Shown here: in pieces, positions 49,807 through 60,315 of the stretch | Position numbering within the stretch: the first letter of the stretch is position 1 | How the letters are laid out: each line of letters starts with the position of its first letter | Assembly: GCA_946122785.1 (NCBI GenBank) | Contig: CAMGYJ010000007.1 | Coordinates: 37,287,587-37,351,586 of the forward strand | Source: Linum tenue | Lineage: Eukaryota; Streptophyta; Magnoliopsida; Malpighiales; Linaceae | DNA length: 64,000 nucleotides | Direction: 5' to 3' | Notes under the pieces: generated by a model | What the model was told of the DNA's origin: nothing | The model's input: only the letters and a program-made list of their open reading frames with translations | Databases searched by the model: none | Translations under genes and position numbers: made by a program

Positions 49807-52575
49807 CACTACAAAAAAGAGTAGATTTGGGGACGACAAAAGTCGTCCCCGGAAATAGGGAAAATCGTCCCTATAGTTTTTGGTGACGACTGAGTCGTCC
49901 CCAATGTGTGGTACCTTATACTCTTGTACTCTATTCTTTTGGGATGAAAAAATCTAGGTCGTCCCTATTAGTAGGGACGACAGTCGTCCCCGATACTTTA
50001 AGTCGTCGTCTCATTTTTTTTTATGAAAGACAACATGTCGTCCCTATAGCTATAACAGTGACGACAATAAGTCGTCCCCCTAAACATTATTTTCAGGGAC
50101 AAATTGTTATCCCTCATAATCGATTTCATGATTGTGTTGGACCTATATAGGGTTAATGTATCGTCCCCTTTTCTTTTTTAGGAACGACATGTCATTCCAA
50201 TATGTTTCAAATTGAAGTCTAAAAGTCGTCTCTTTGCAATTAGGTGGCTTTTGCCAAATGATATTTGGGGACAATATGATGTCTTTTTTTCTCTTTATAG
50301 GATCAACACACCATCTTAATTAATCTGATAACAAATTGGATATATAATAATAATCATCATCATCATACAATGCAATTATTGTCCCCACGACAATTTTTTT
50401 TACCATTGATTTACAAACAGAACAAATAGAAGAAGGAAAAAAGTTACACAAAATCACAATAGATCCCGCTTATTCTACTATCACTCTCAATCGTCACTGT
50501 AACGCCACAACCATGTCTAGCCACCACATATACCACTCCATCGTAACATCATCCGAGCAATATCCGCAATCTCACTTATGACTTCATCGTCGTCGATTCT
50601 GAAAGAGAAAACAAAAGAGGTATGTTGAAGAAATATAGATCTAAACCTAATGGAGTATTAAAGACCGAAAACAAGGGGGTAAATGAACTAATCTAAATCC
50701 TACCAGGCGGCCATTGTTGAAGAGGAGAATGGAGCGCGGGTGGACAAGGGATGATGAGTGTCGATGCCAAGTGAGAAACGCAGAGGCTAGACAGAAGGAA
50801 GGGAAAGAAGACCATGCGGCCGAGAAAAGGAGAAGACTGAAGACTGGATGTTAGCTAGGGTTTAAGTTATCTAAACTTATATGGACGTTTGAGATTATTT
50901 ATATACTAATAAACGGTTGTGATAGCTTGAAGTGTTTATATATCTACGTTTCTTACTTTTTTGGTCCAAGGAATTCGTATACAAATAAATAGGGAATTGA
51001 GGAATCTTATTATTAATTATTAAGTGTTTTAACTTTGGTCCGATGCACGTACGTAATCTTCTGTTTTGATTTGACTAGTTTAGTGTATACTTGTTTCTAA
51101 ACTATTATGTGTACTCTATGTTGTGGCTTTTAGACATGAATGTGGACATGTAATCTATGTTGTGGCTTGGGGATAACAAATTTTCATCTTCAGGGATAAT
51201 TAGTGTTTCGTTAATTTCTGTCATTTAGCATGGATTGTAAAATTGTATAAAAGGTTGTACTAAAAAATTCAGCGATTGGAAATTTTATGTTGAATCGTGG
51301 TTCGATCATTTCATACTGCTTAAAATCATCTATCAGATAAGACTCCGATATGAGAATTTATTGTTCGGACCGCTAATACGGTACAATTTTACAAACACTG
51401 CTTTGGGTATGAAGAATTATCTCTATGTAACTTGTGAATATGACTAATTATCCCTTAGCCTATGCCTTGAAAGATGAGTTAGTGTCTCTAACTTGCAGGG
51501 ACGATCATCTCTTACAATACGAGCCATTCCTAATAATCTAGGAATTTTAGGGCTCATCTATTTTTAGTAGTTTATTAATTAGATAGTGTTTCGTATTATT
51601 TGAGATATTATTATTGTTTAATTATCTTAGTAGGATTTTGATTATTTTCTAGTATGTTTAGGATTTGGTTATCTTTTTCTTGTAGGAGAGGTTTCATGTT
51701 CTAGATAGGAAAAGGTAGAGGCTTCTATGCCTATAAATATGTACTTTGTCTTTCGTTTAATCATACGAGAAGATTGGAATCCAAATAGCTTAGTAGTTTT
51801 AGCCTTCACATCCTCTATATTTCTCTTCGTTCTAAAACCATTCTCGAGTTCGTTTGTTTGATTCGCACGTTGCGTGGAATTACTAATCCGGATCGAAAAT
51901 CCACGTAACACCATCTTATGTCAACCAATGGTTCCCTATGCAAATTGTAGGGATAATCAACTGTCTCTCAATCTGTGACGTCGGGGACGACTAAGTGTTA
52001 CCTATGTCACTTTTAGAGACAATTAGTTGTCTCTTAACTTGTGTTTTCAGGGATGATTACAGGTAATCTATATATGTAACAAGTTGGGACTATTAGTTCT
52101 CTCTTCAGGTATGTCTTTGAGAATGCTGGTCAACCTAAGTAATTTGTATACACAATTTAGTAAAAACATGTTAATTTATTTGTTCTATGGTCAATTCAAT
52201 ATTTAAATTATACCAATAATTAACTGGATGAAAATCAAGAAAATAGTTTGTATCAGTTCTACTTCTAACTTGTGCTCTCCGCTAAACAATTATAGAGTTA
52301 AAAAAGTCCGCCAGTAAAAACCAAATCAAGATTGAGTGATAATGGTGAATCACACACAATCTTTTTTCCATATCAGTCTTATAGATGCGTTTCTACTGAA
52401 ACTTTCTTTTTTGGGGACAATTGAAAATCTCGAAACATTAATAAAAAGTTGTTTTTTATTTTATGGGGACGACTTCATACACTTGTCCCTTATATTACTT
52501 AAGATCATATTTGCGAAGACAAATTATAATAGTGGTCCCTAACTGTTGTCCCTATAGCTTCTTAATTTTGTAGTG
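49807..52575. mobile_element. CACTA-type non-autonomous element (2769 bp), TSD CCA
   Basis: Left terminus CACTACAAAAAAGAG and right terminus, reversed, CACTACAAAATTAAG, with 3-bp flanks CCA at 49804-49806 and 52576-52578. Subterminal regions hold many copies of GTCGTCCC/GGGACGAC (for example 49838-50090 and 51950-52060), the usual transposase-binding type repeats of Spm/CACTA elements. No transposase ORF is recognisable. Part of the interior (about 51535-51915) looks like LTR or promoter DNA: a TATAAATA at 51733 and a sequence ending GATCGAAAATCCACGTAACACC. Confidence 0.85.
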
Positions 52576-52578
52576 CCA

Positions 52579-52969
52579 AAATAAAAAAGAAAATGTTTGA
52601 ACCATATTATTAATGAGTGGTCCATAGAATCCCAAAGTGCATTCAGTAAGAAAAGATTTTGGCAACCGAAATGGAGATGAAACTCATAGGCAGAGGACCT
52701 GTATGAATTTGAAAACAAAGAACAATTCAGTTAACTAAATTAATCACCATCACCACAACGACGGGCTCAACAAGTCGGAAACTCTTACCAATGTCGCAAC
52801 CGAATAATTAAAGATTTGAGCTCTCTAGCTAATAGAGTAATATCGGCAACCCAATTCCTTTTGGGGAAGAAGAAAAAAAAAAAAACAGGGAAGCCCAGTT
52901 ACTTCGATCCCACCTAGCTAGTTAGCCATTACTACAACAAGTTCCCGACACAAAAAAAAATGTAACGAA
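52579..52969 (-). other. 3' flank and probable 3' UTR of the LEAFY gene
   Basis: No ORF is supported. On the minus strand this is immediately downstream of the LEAFY stop codon (52970-52972). A 13-base poly-A run lies at about 52873-52885. Confidence 0.5.
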
Positions 52970-55164
52970 CTAGAAAGGAAGCTGGCCAGCCCGAGGCCCA
53001 GCGGCGGCAGCAACAGATGTAGATCCGGCGGCGGCGGCGTTTCTCTCGGCGTGACACAACTGGCGGAGCTTGGTGGGGACGTACCAAATGGAGAGACGAG
53101 GGTGAGCATTGAAGATAGCGTCAATGTCCCAGCCTTGCGTGGCGGCTATGGTGACGAGCGGCTTGTAGCAGGCCTGCCTCCAGGCGCCCACATTCTCGCC
53201 TCTTTCCTTGAACGCCCGCCTCAGCCCGTTGGAGGCTTCCTCGTCCAGGCAGTGCAGCGCGTAGCAGTGGACGTAGTGCCTCATCTTGGGCTTGTTGATG
53301 TAGCTCGCCCCTGCCTTCTTCGCGTACCTGAACACCTGATTCGTCACCTTCGTCAACAAAGCAAGAATTAATTAATTAATTAGTTACTTAGTCGATGGAG
53401 ACCCATCACTGTTTCATTAGATTATATATGAGATCGTGAAGACAAGACAAAGCTCAATAAGTAGTGTTTTTTATTTATTATTGTGGTGGGATTAATTAAT
53501 GAGGCTGGGGTGAGGGTGTCGGTCGGGACAGCATGATGATGGAACAATATGAACAGTTATTGATAGTACGAAGCTGGTGTAGGGCTGTCCATTTGGTTTT
53601 GGTTTTTTGGTTTTAACCAAAACCAAACCAATTGGAAAGCTAATGGTTTCAGTTTTTTGGTTTTAAACCAATAAGCAACTTAATGGTTTTGGTTTGGTTA
53701 AAACCGAAAAACCAATAGAAACCATTAAGAAACCAATAAGAATAAAATTATTCATCAACAATTATTTTTTTTTTTGTTTCTTTTGACACGCATGCCAACC
53801 AATAATTTGTAATGGCCATTTACCATTATTATGACATTTATTCAATAAAAAGAAGCGAAATAAGAATAAATATGAGTGTATGAGTACATGTTGGTTTTTG
53901 GTTATCCAAACCAAAACCAAAACCATTAAGGCCCTTATTGGTTTTTGGCAACCAAAAACCAATAAGGGCCTTAATGGTTTTGGTTTTGGTTTTTGGAATT
54001 TGGTTTTTGGTTATTGGTTTTTCATACTTAATGGTTTGGTTAACCAAACCAAACCAAATTGACAGCCCTAAGCTGGTGAATGTCCAGTGGGTAAGGAATT
54101 GATGTTGTAGAGAAGCAAGTACAGCAGCGAGGAAGGAACGGGAGCACAGCACAGCTGTCGCGGAGGTACACGTGCCGCTCCAGGGAACAGACTTCACATA
54201 ATGAAACTGACAATACTTTAATTGACCAGCCTTTTTCCTTTCTTTCTTTTTGGCTTCTCAATCAAAAACAAGCAAAGAGCGGAAGAAAGAAAAAAAAAAG
54301 TACTTGAGTTGTCACGTTGTGATTGGTTGGGCCGTAGGACTGGGGAAAAGCCAAGTTCAGAATCTTTAAGCGGACCAATCAGAGACTCGAGTGGGGCCCA
54401 CGCCACGGTGCTAAGCTAAGCGAAGGGAAGGTAAGGTAAGGAAAGAGTAGTAGTTTTGTTTTGTGAATAGTGGTGTGGTGGGACTGGGGCGTATGTTAAT
54501 GTTATGAATGTAAAATATGTACCTTGGTGGGGCATTTCTCGCCGCGGTCTTTGGCGAGGGTCTGGACCTGAAGGAGGAAATCACGGCACTGCTCGTAGAG
54601 GTGGAAGAGGTAATCGAGGCCGTTCTTCTTGCCACGTGCCACTTCCCCAGGCTCCGTCACGATGAATGGATGCTCCCGCTGTCTCTCGCAAACCCCACTT
54701 GTTATGTTATTGTTGTTGTTGTCGTCTTCGTCATCGTCGTTATTATCCTCATCAACCACCAGCTGCTCCATATCCACCACTTTCCTCTGCCACTTCCTCC
54801 GCCTCTGCTGCTGCTGCTGCTTTCTCTCTCCCGCCACTTCCCACCCCCCTCCGCCGCTCCCCGCCTCTTGCTGCTGCTGCTGCTGCACCCTCTCCTCCGA
54901 CAACCCTTTGTTTTCCGTACACCAACCAACCAATATGTATACGCATTATTATTATTATTATTAAATTTTTCGGAGACGATCGTTGAAAAAGAACAAATGT
55001 CCACAGATAGAGACTTGATCTAATGATAATATTCGAATTTGAATCTCTTAAATTGCACCTAAACATACCTAGCTAGCTTCTTGGAAATGTTATATGCCCG
55101 AAATGAATTTACAGCTGAACTATACAAGTTTTCTTATCCAAATTCAATAGGCAGAAGATTACTG

Positions 55165-55229
<65 letters not shown>

Positions 55230-55767
55230 AGACCTTAATATGGATGAGAATTAATGACTAATTTATTTATTAAGCAAGAAATGTAGTTAGCTTACCTTCT
55301 TGGGAGAGGGCGTCGAGAGCGATATTGGTGGCCGTGACGTCGCCGCCGTGTGTTCTTCTCCGAGACTCTTCCAGCTCCTCGAGCCGCCGGCGCTCCGCTC
55401 TGACGGCGGCCTTGACGCCAAACCTCTCCCCGACGAAGAGCTCCCACCGGAATATCTGGGAGAGGTTGGTCATCATCTCGTCAAGCTCTTCCTCCTTCAT
55501 CTCGAGCAAGGTGCTGACGGTGAAACCGAGCTCCGCTATCTTCGCCACCGTGTAGTACCTTATCCCGTAGGTCTGAAACAGCCCCTCCAGCCCGGCCATC
55601 ACCAAGTCCCTCGCCGGCCCCGCCGCAGCCCTCATTGCGTACGCCGCCGCAGAAGGTGGAGCCACCATCCCTGTCGTCGCCTCCATCGCCCGGTTCGCTG
55701 GTGCTCCCGCCACCACTGTTCTTGGGTCCCACTTGAACAAACTCGCCGTGAATGCCTCTGGATCCAT
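52970..55767 (-). CDS. LFY: LEAFY/FLORICAULA transcription factor, 3 exons, 410 aa
   Basis: LEAFY is the plant-specific nuclear regulator of floral meristem identity; it activates MADS-box genes such as APETALA1 and AGAMOUS. Exons on the minus strand: 55767-55296, 54905-54523, 53347-52970 (472, 383 and 378 bp), giving one 410-residue frame with the family's two conserved intron positions. The start [15 protein letters not shown] is the family start; an in-frame ORF begins 27 bases earlier but without family similarity. The N-terminal SAM-like oligomerisation domain is about residues 51-130 ([40 protein letters not shown]). The linker, residues 158-229, has poly-Gln, Gly-rich, basic (RRRKWQRK) and Asp/Asn-rich runs. 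The DNA-binding domain is about 230-396: [91 protein letters not shown]. It ends GQLPF. No disabling change seen. Intron 2 holds a hAT element and intron 1 an AT microsatellite. Confidence 0.97.
53580..54070. mobile_element. hAT MITE (491 bp) in LEAFY intron 2, TSD AGCTGGTG
   Basis: Perfect 8-bp duplication AGCTGGTG at 53572-53579 and 54071-54078. Termini: left TAGGGCTGTCCATTTGG, right reversed TAGGGCTGTCAATTTGG. The interior consists largely of GGTTTTTGGTTTTGG and its complement, able to fold into a long hairpin. No transposase. It lies well inside the 1175-bp intron 2 and does not touch the splice sites. Confidence 0.93.
55168..55225. repeat. (AT)n microsatellite in LEAFY intron 1
   Basis: About 29 uninterrupted AT units, 71 bp from the exon 1 donor. 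Likely length-polymorphic. Confidence 0.95.
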
Positions 55768-55833
55768 TCTCTTCTCTTCTCCTATCTTCTTCACCCGTAT
55801 TATTAATAGTAAGTACTAAACGCAATACCTTCC

Positions 55834-55844
55834 TTATATATATT
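55834..55844 (-). promoter_or_regulatory. Possible TATA box of LEAFY
   Basis: Minus-strand GAATATATATAAGG lies about 70 bp upstream of the ATG at 55767, which would give a leader of roughly 40 bases. No functional evidence; position and composition only. Confidence 0.4.
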
Positions 55845-56631
55845 CGAACAATATGGGTTTTGTTAGAATACCAGAACTACCCTTTTCATGAGTCAGTGAG
55901 TGAGTTTTGTTTTTTTATTGGTGCAATCAGATCCAATCACTGGGGGCTGGGGCAGGCCACACAGGCTGTCGCAACCTAACGGAATTAGGGTTTTCTGTTT
56001 GGGTTGGGACTTGACAGGTTGAAATGGAACAAGTCTGATTGAATTGATATGCTCTCCAACACTGGATGCTCTCGGCCACTGAGATGTTGACACGTCTGTG
56101 AGTCGATTGGACGGTTTTAGTTAGGCTCTGTGGTGGCCGTCCGATGGGGGGATGGTTTGAGGGATCTGGCATCTGGGAGTGGGACGTGAGAGTCGTTGCA
56201 TGCGGGCACAGTGCGTTTGAGAGTGCCAGATCATCTCTCCCTTGACTTTCTAGTTACTCTCTACTCTCTCTTGTCTTTCAGTTTCGTTGGAGTTGTCCCT
56301 TGCCTTTGGATCCCCTGGCATGGTTACCTCAAAGTTCACATTCCTACATTTTTTTTTTTTACCATTAAAATTCTCACATTAAATAGGTCATAAAGAGAAA
56401 ATTCGTTTACTGCATAAAACTCTTAAGAGTTGCTTTCACAAACATTTATATTGTGAATTTATGAGTTTCCAGATATTGTATATGCATTTTATAGGTAGGA
56501 TTGTAAAATTTCATGTTATATCAAAATGAGTAGGCTGGCAATTTTGCCCATTCTCATGGTTATTTTACTATCCAACCCAATTGGGTTGAGTATGGAATTC
56601 AAATTGATGGTTGATCGGTAGAGTTTGATGG
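55845..56631. other. Upstream region of LEAFY, no gene
   Basis: No credible coding frame. A MITE-free stretch of about 0.8 kb up to the hAT element at 56640, so it probably holds most of the proximal LEAFY promoter. I did not identify specific regulatory sites. Confidence 0.4.
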
Positions 56632-56639
56632 GTTTGTAT

Positions 56640-57343
56640 TAGGGCTGGACATGCAGGCGGATCATCCGCGAATTTGGGCCGACCCACCCGCATTTGACCC
56701 GAATTTCGTTAAGTGGGTGGGTCTATGGGTGGGTGACGGGTTGCGCTGGGAGCCATCCGCCGGGTGGTGGGTGGGTTGTGGGTGGGTGTGCGGGTGACCC
56801 GCTCAACCCAAGAGCAAAAAGATACAAATCGTCTGTGCTAGAGAGGGGAGAGTGGAGACGTTAGACATAAACTAGGACTGTTCCTGGAGTTTTAACCTCA
56901 AAGCCAACCTTCCAAATAGCGATCCCCTCTTCTTCGCTTTATTTTTTCCTCTAATTCTTGTGCCTAGATCACTGCTCTTTCCTTTGTGGAATTATTTTTC
57001 TTAGTTCCTTGCACCTGATAATCATCTCAATCTGTAGAAAAACTATTTCATAATAGAATTTCTATCCATTTTAAGAACTAATTCGATATTTTCGCCCTAT
57101 TTCATCTTCTTGTTTCCCCAGATAACTCTCTCCGCCTATTATCATGTCAAGTTGACTCCTTTATATTATATACATTGTGATGTGGGTGAACTCACAAACC
57201 CACCCAAATCATCCACCATCCGCCCGACCCAACCCGAGAGTAAATGTGGGTGGGTGGTGGGTTAAAAATTATCAATCCGTTTAAGCGCGGGTGGGTGCAT
57301 TTTATGGTCAAAATCCACCCGACCCACCCAATGCCCACCCCTA
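56640..57343. mobile_element. hAT-type non-autonomous element (704 bp), TSD GTTTGTAT
   Basis: Perfect 8-bp duplication GTTTGTAT at 56632-56639 and 57344-57351. Termini: left TAGGGCTGGACATGCAGG, right reversed TAGGGGTGGGCATTGGG. Subterminal DNA is rich in GGGTGGGTCGGG and its complement. No transposase. The right copy of the duplication is also the left flank of the next element. Confidence 0.88.
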
Positions 57344-57551
57344 GTTTGTATCAGTGTTGTCAAGTATGAACAGAGTCGACCGGTCAGACCGATAAAATCG
57401 GGATCTGGTCACCAAACCGTCTTGGATCAGGGATACAGCCGCCCAGGAGCAACCAGACGGTTCACGAGCGGCCATAATAGTTAATCGTCCGAGCCGCTCG
57501 AACCGGACCTCCGGGTTTTCCGGTTTTTTGCCCCTACGCCATAAAAAAATG

Positions 57552-57949
57552 TGTTATAAACGCGCTGCTACGGATCGGGAAATCGCCGGAATCGACAAAG
57601 CAAGAATACGAAAGCGAGAATCGAAAACACGACACACGATTTACGTGGTTCACTAACACGATGTGTGTTAGCTACGTCCACGGGCGAGAGAGAGCCGATT
57701 TCCCTATATCAAGGAGATTACAGAGGAGTATGAGAAGTATTTATAGTACTTCTCCATGTGGGTCTAAACCTAATCCAATCTAGCAAAGGAAACGGTTACA
57801 GACCAGGCCCAGAACCCGAACCCAAATAACATTGAGCCCATACACCGTGGGCCAGGGGCGTTGCTCCTGGACCCCACTCGCTGACCGGGCAGCGAGACCC
57901 CCGATTACCAGTCGTAGCGGCTGATAGTCCGATTCAAGTCATATCAACA
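57552..57949 (+). mobile_element. Solo LTR (398 bp), TSD AAATG
   Basis: Starts TGTTATAAACGCGC and ends GTCATATCAACA, with TGTT...AACA termini and a 5-bp duplication AAATG at 57547-57551 and 57950-57954. It contains the block GATTTACGTGGTTCACTAACACG that recurs in plant Copia-type LTRs. No internal region, hence a solo LTR. Strand is assumed. Confidence 0.75.
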
Positions 57950-58329
57950 AAATGAAAATGAAAATAAAAATTAAGGCCTGAGCATGCTATAAAATGAATT
58001 CAGGATGGGTCATGTCCTGAATAGGTCTGGCTAAGAATTTATTTCATTGATGTCTCTTAGGGAAATTCTCAGTAGAGACCGAGACAAACCGTTGAGAACA
58101 ATATGAGCTAAGAAACCGTTACAGCATCAACGGCGTCTATGAAGGGAGAGAGCCATAAGTGCCATAGCAGCATTGAGCAAGTAACTTGTTGAGTAACTGA
58201 TTTATGAAAAAACAGTGAGTTATCAGTCTGCAAAGAACCACACGAATTGGAGGGAAGGATTCATAGCTCAAGGTCGTACAAGATAAAGGAAGTATAGATC
58301 CTTGTAGTAGAAGGATTACCCCAAGTGAG

Positions 58330-58660
58330 ACTTGGAGTCATCACAATGAACAAATTTTGAGGTCGAAATTTTTCTTAAGGAGGGGGGAAATGTGATATCT
58401 CGATTTTGGAATTAGGTTAAACATCAACTACCAGCTGAATTGGATCAACATGTCAAGTCAAATCGGCATTTTGTTTCATCACGTTTGGTTCAAGTTGTGA
58501 AATAAAAAGGACAGTGTGTCACTCAAGGTTACACGAGTGCTACAAGCTAAGGAAGAATAAATGATTGTGGGCAGGAAGTATAAGAAGGGTGTTGATAGAA
58601 GGGTGAGTCCCGAGCAAATTTCAAGGACGAAATTTTGATACAGGTGGAGGAAATGTAACA
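58330..58660 (+). mobile_element. Two Ty3/gypsy 3'-end signatures in tandem
   Basis: At 58350-58400 AATTTTGAGGTCGAAATTT, a purine run AAGGAGGGGGGAAA and then TGTGATATCTCG give a typical gypsy pol end, PPT and LTR start. At 58615-58665 TTTCAAGGACGAAATTTTGA, GGTGGAGGAAA and TGTAACACCCC repeat the same logic with a different LTR start. Two different elements, or a rearranged one, must have contributed. Confidence 0.6.
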
Positions 58661-59147
58661 CCCCTACATTTTAGTTCAGGTTCGATCATAAGACATAAAT
58701 AGTTGAATTGACGGTTATGTACGAAGGGTTGCAACTATGGATTAGGAATAATAATAATAATATTATTATATTATTACTATTTGTAAAAAAAATATACACT
58801 TATATAAAAGGGGCCGAGCGACCCTCACTTCTTCTCCCCACGCATAAATCTACCCCCACCGTATAAACCACTTGATTCCAATTTAACGGCTTAACTTTTT
58901 AACTTTTTCGCCCTAAAATTATCCAAATAAACGATTTTGCCCCTAACTTATCCCTAATCCCTAATAATTTTTCGCCCTAATCAGGGCTCGCTCTATCGGG
59001 CACTTCTGATGCTTGGTTTTGTCCCCCCGGCCACCTCTGATCTTAGCCCGCCCACTACCGTCGCTGCACACCTCTGCGGCGTGAATCATAGATGTAATAC
59101 CTGGGCGTCCCCATTTTGTCAAACTTCGACAACCTCCCCACCCAGAA

Positions 59148-59780
59148 TCAGCTTGACCCGTCGGCGGCCGACTTTAGATGGAACGTAATTTCATGACCCG
59201 GCGGAATGGTTTTGGGCGCTCGTTGTACCAACCCTTCGTACCACTTGACATAGACGATTGAGCAGCTCGCCAACGGTCTCTGCTCGTTGCTGACGGACAT
59301 AGTGGTGGTCGTGTTGGTTCCAGTGAGTAGCGCCAAAGCGGCAACGATGTTAACGATGGCAACGATGGCAGTGATCGAGAAATAATGCAGAGGGGAATAT
59401 AATGTACCTGCTGTCAGTGGGGGAGCCACGTTGAGCTCAGGGTGGGCTATAGCCCCCCTCAACTTTCGAAAATAGGTAAATTTACATGTAAAATATGTAG
59501 CAAATTCTAAAAATAGACTAATTGGTAAGCCACTAGCCCCCACCCCCCTCACCATTGATCATGGTTCAAACCACTCAACTGCATATTTTTTAGCCCCTCC
59601 TCGTTCAAATTTCTGGCTCCGCCACTGCCTGCTGTCCAATGCGGTGGATGATCCGAAGACAGTCGCTACAACCATGATGGACGACCGCAAGGGGTGATTT
59701 TGGTGGACCAACGAGATTAGTGTCCGTGAGATTTGGTACTCTCCAAGTTGGAGGTCAACCAACACGAAGTTGGGGTGTCA
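59148..59780 (-). pseudogene. Unassigned protein-like fragment split by a MITE
   Basis: On the minus strand 59636-59780 reads VDLQLGEYQISRTLISLVHQ and MVVATVFGSSTALD, and 59150-59410 reads FSITAIVAIVNIVAALALLT and MSVSNEQRPLASCSIVYVKW, which look like real protein text with one possible membrane segment. Removing the MITE and one duplication does not bring both parts into the same frame, so the copy is broken. I do not recognise the family. It may be a gene fragment captured by a transposable element. Confidence 0.35.
59415..59627. mobile_element. hAT-type MITE (213 bp), TSD CCTGCTGT
   Basis: Perfect 8-bp duplication CCTGCTGT at 59407-59414 and 59628-59635. Termini: left CAGTGGGGGAGCCACG, right reversed CAGTGGCGGAGCCAGA. 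The interior includes a TAGCCCCCCTCAACTTT/TTTTTAGCCCCTCC palindromic layout. No coding capacity. Confidence 0.92.
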
Positions 59781-60069
59781 TTGCATCAAACTAAGGTATA
59801 TCTCTGCTTCAAGATGGACTGGAAAGGTGCTTAATTCAAGTCAATTAGACTCACTTCAATAAGGTGAGTGTAAAGGGGGTAAAATCTCAGTCGTAGGTCG
59901 TTTTAGTTTATGCTTTTCGTTTCAAGTTATTATTTAGTTAATTTTTTAGTAATGCATGATTATGTGTGTGAGGCATCTCATCGCCTACTTAAGGTGGAGG
60001 CACGCATTGTGCTATGTATGTGAATGTGTATGGATGATGTTAAGTAATGAACCCCCGGGTGGTTTGGCC

Positions 60070-60315
60070 ACTACTGGACGCGGTAGATGGTCGGATCACT
60101 GCTGGACGGCGAGACGTAATGCAACAGTTGATCGATTATGTTGGGTTCACTACTAGACGACGATACGTAACACAGTAGTTGATCGGGCATGGACTGGACG
60201 ATGAAACATAACGCAGTGCCATTGCCGAGTTGAGTATGCAACCGGACGGTGATACATAACGCGGTTGGCATACTAGGTAGGGACAACGAACGACGATACT
60301 TAACGCGGTGGACCC
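60070..60315. repeat. Degenerate repeat array GGACGRYGAKACRTAACGC
   Basis: Five occurrences: GGACGGCGAGACGTAATGC, AGACGACGATACGTAACAC, GGACGATGAAACATAACGC, GGACGGTGATACATAACGC and GAACGACGATACTTAACGC, at intervals of roughly 45-60 bp, several followed by AGTTGATCG. Confidence 0.75.

Noticed and set aside
53051..53371. Plus-strand ORF opposite LEAFY exon 3
   Set aside because: Mirror of the conserved DNA-binding domain coding sequence; not a gene.
54517..55023. Long plus-strand ORFs opposite LEAFY exon 2 (54517-55023, 54629-54964, 54666-54986)
   Set aside because: They are antisense shadows of the poly-Gln/Asp/Asn-coding exon and give only Leu, Ser, Pro or Val runs.
55300..55806. Plus-strand ORF of 168 codons opposite LEAFY exon 1
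   Set aside because: Antisense of the GC-rich exon; no domain, and the minus-strand frame is clearly LEAFY.
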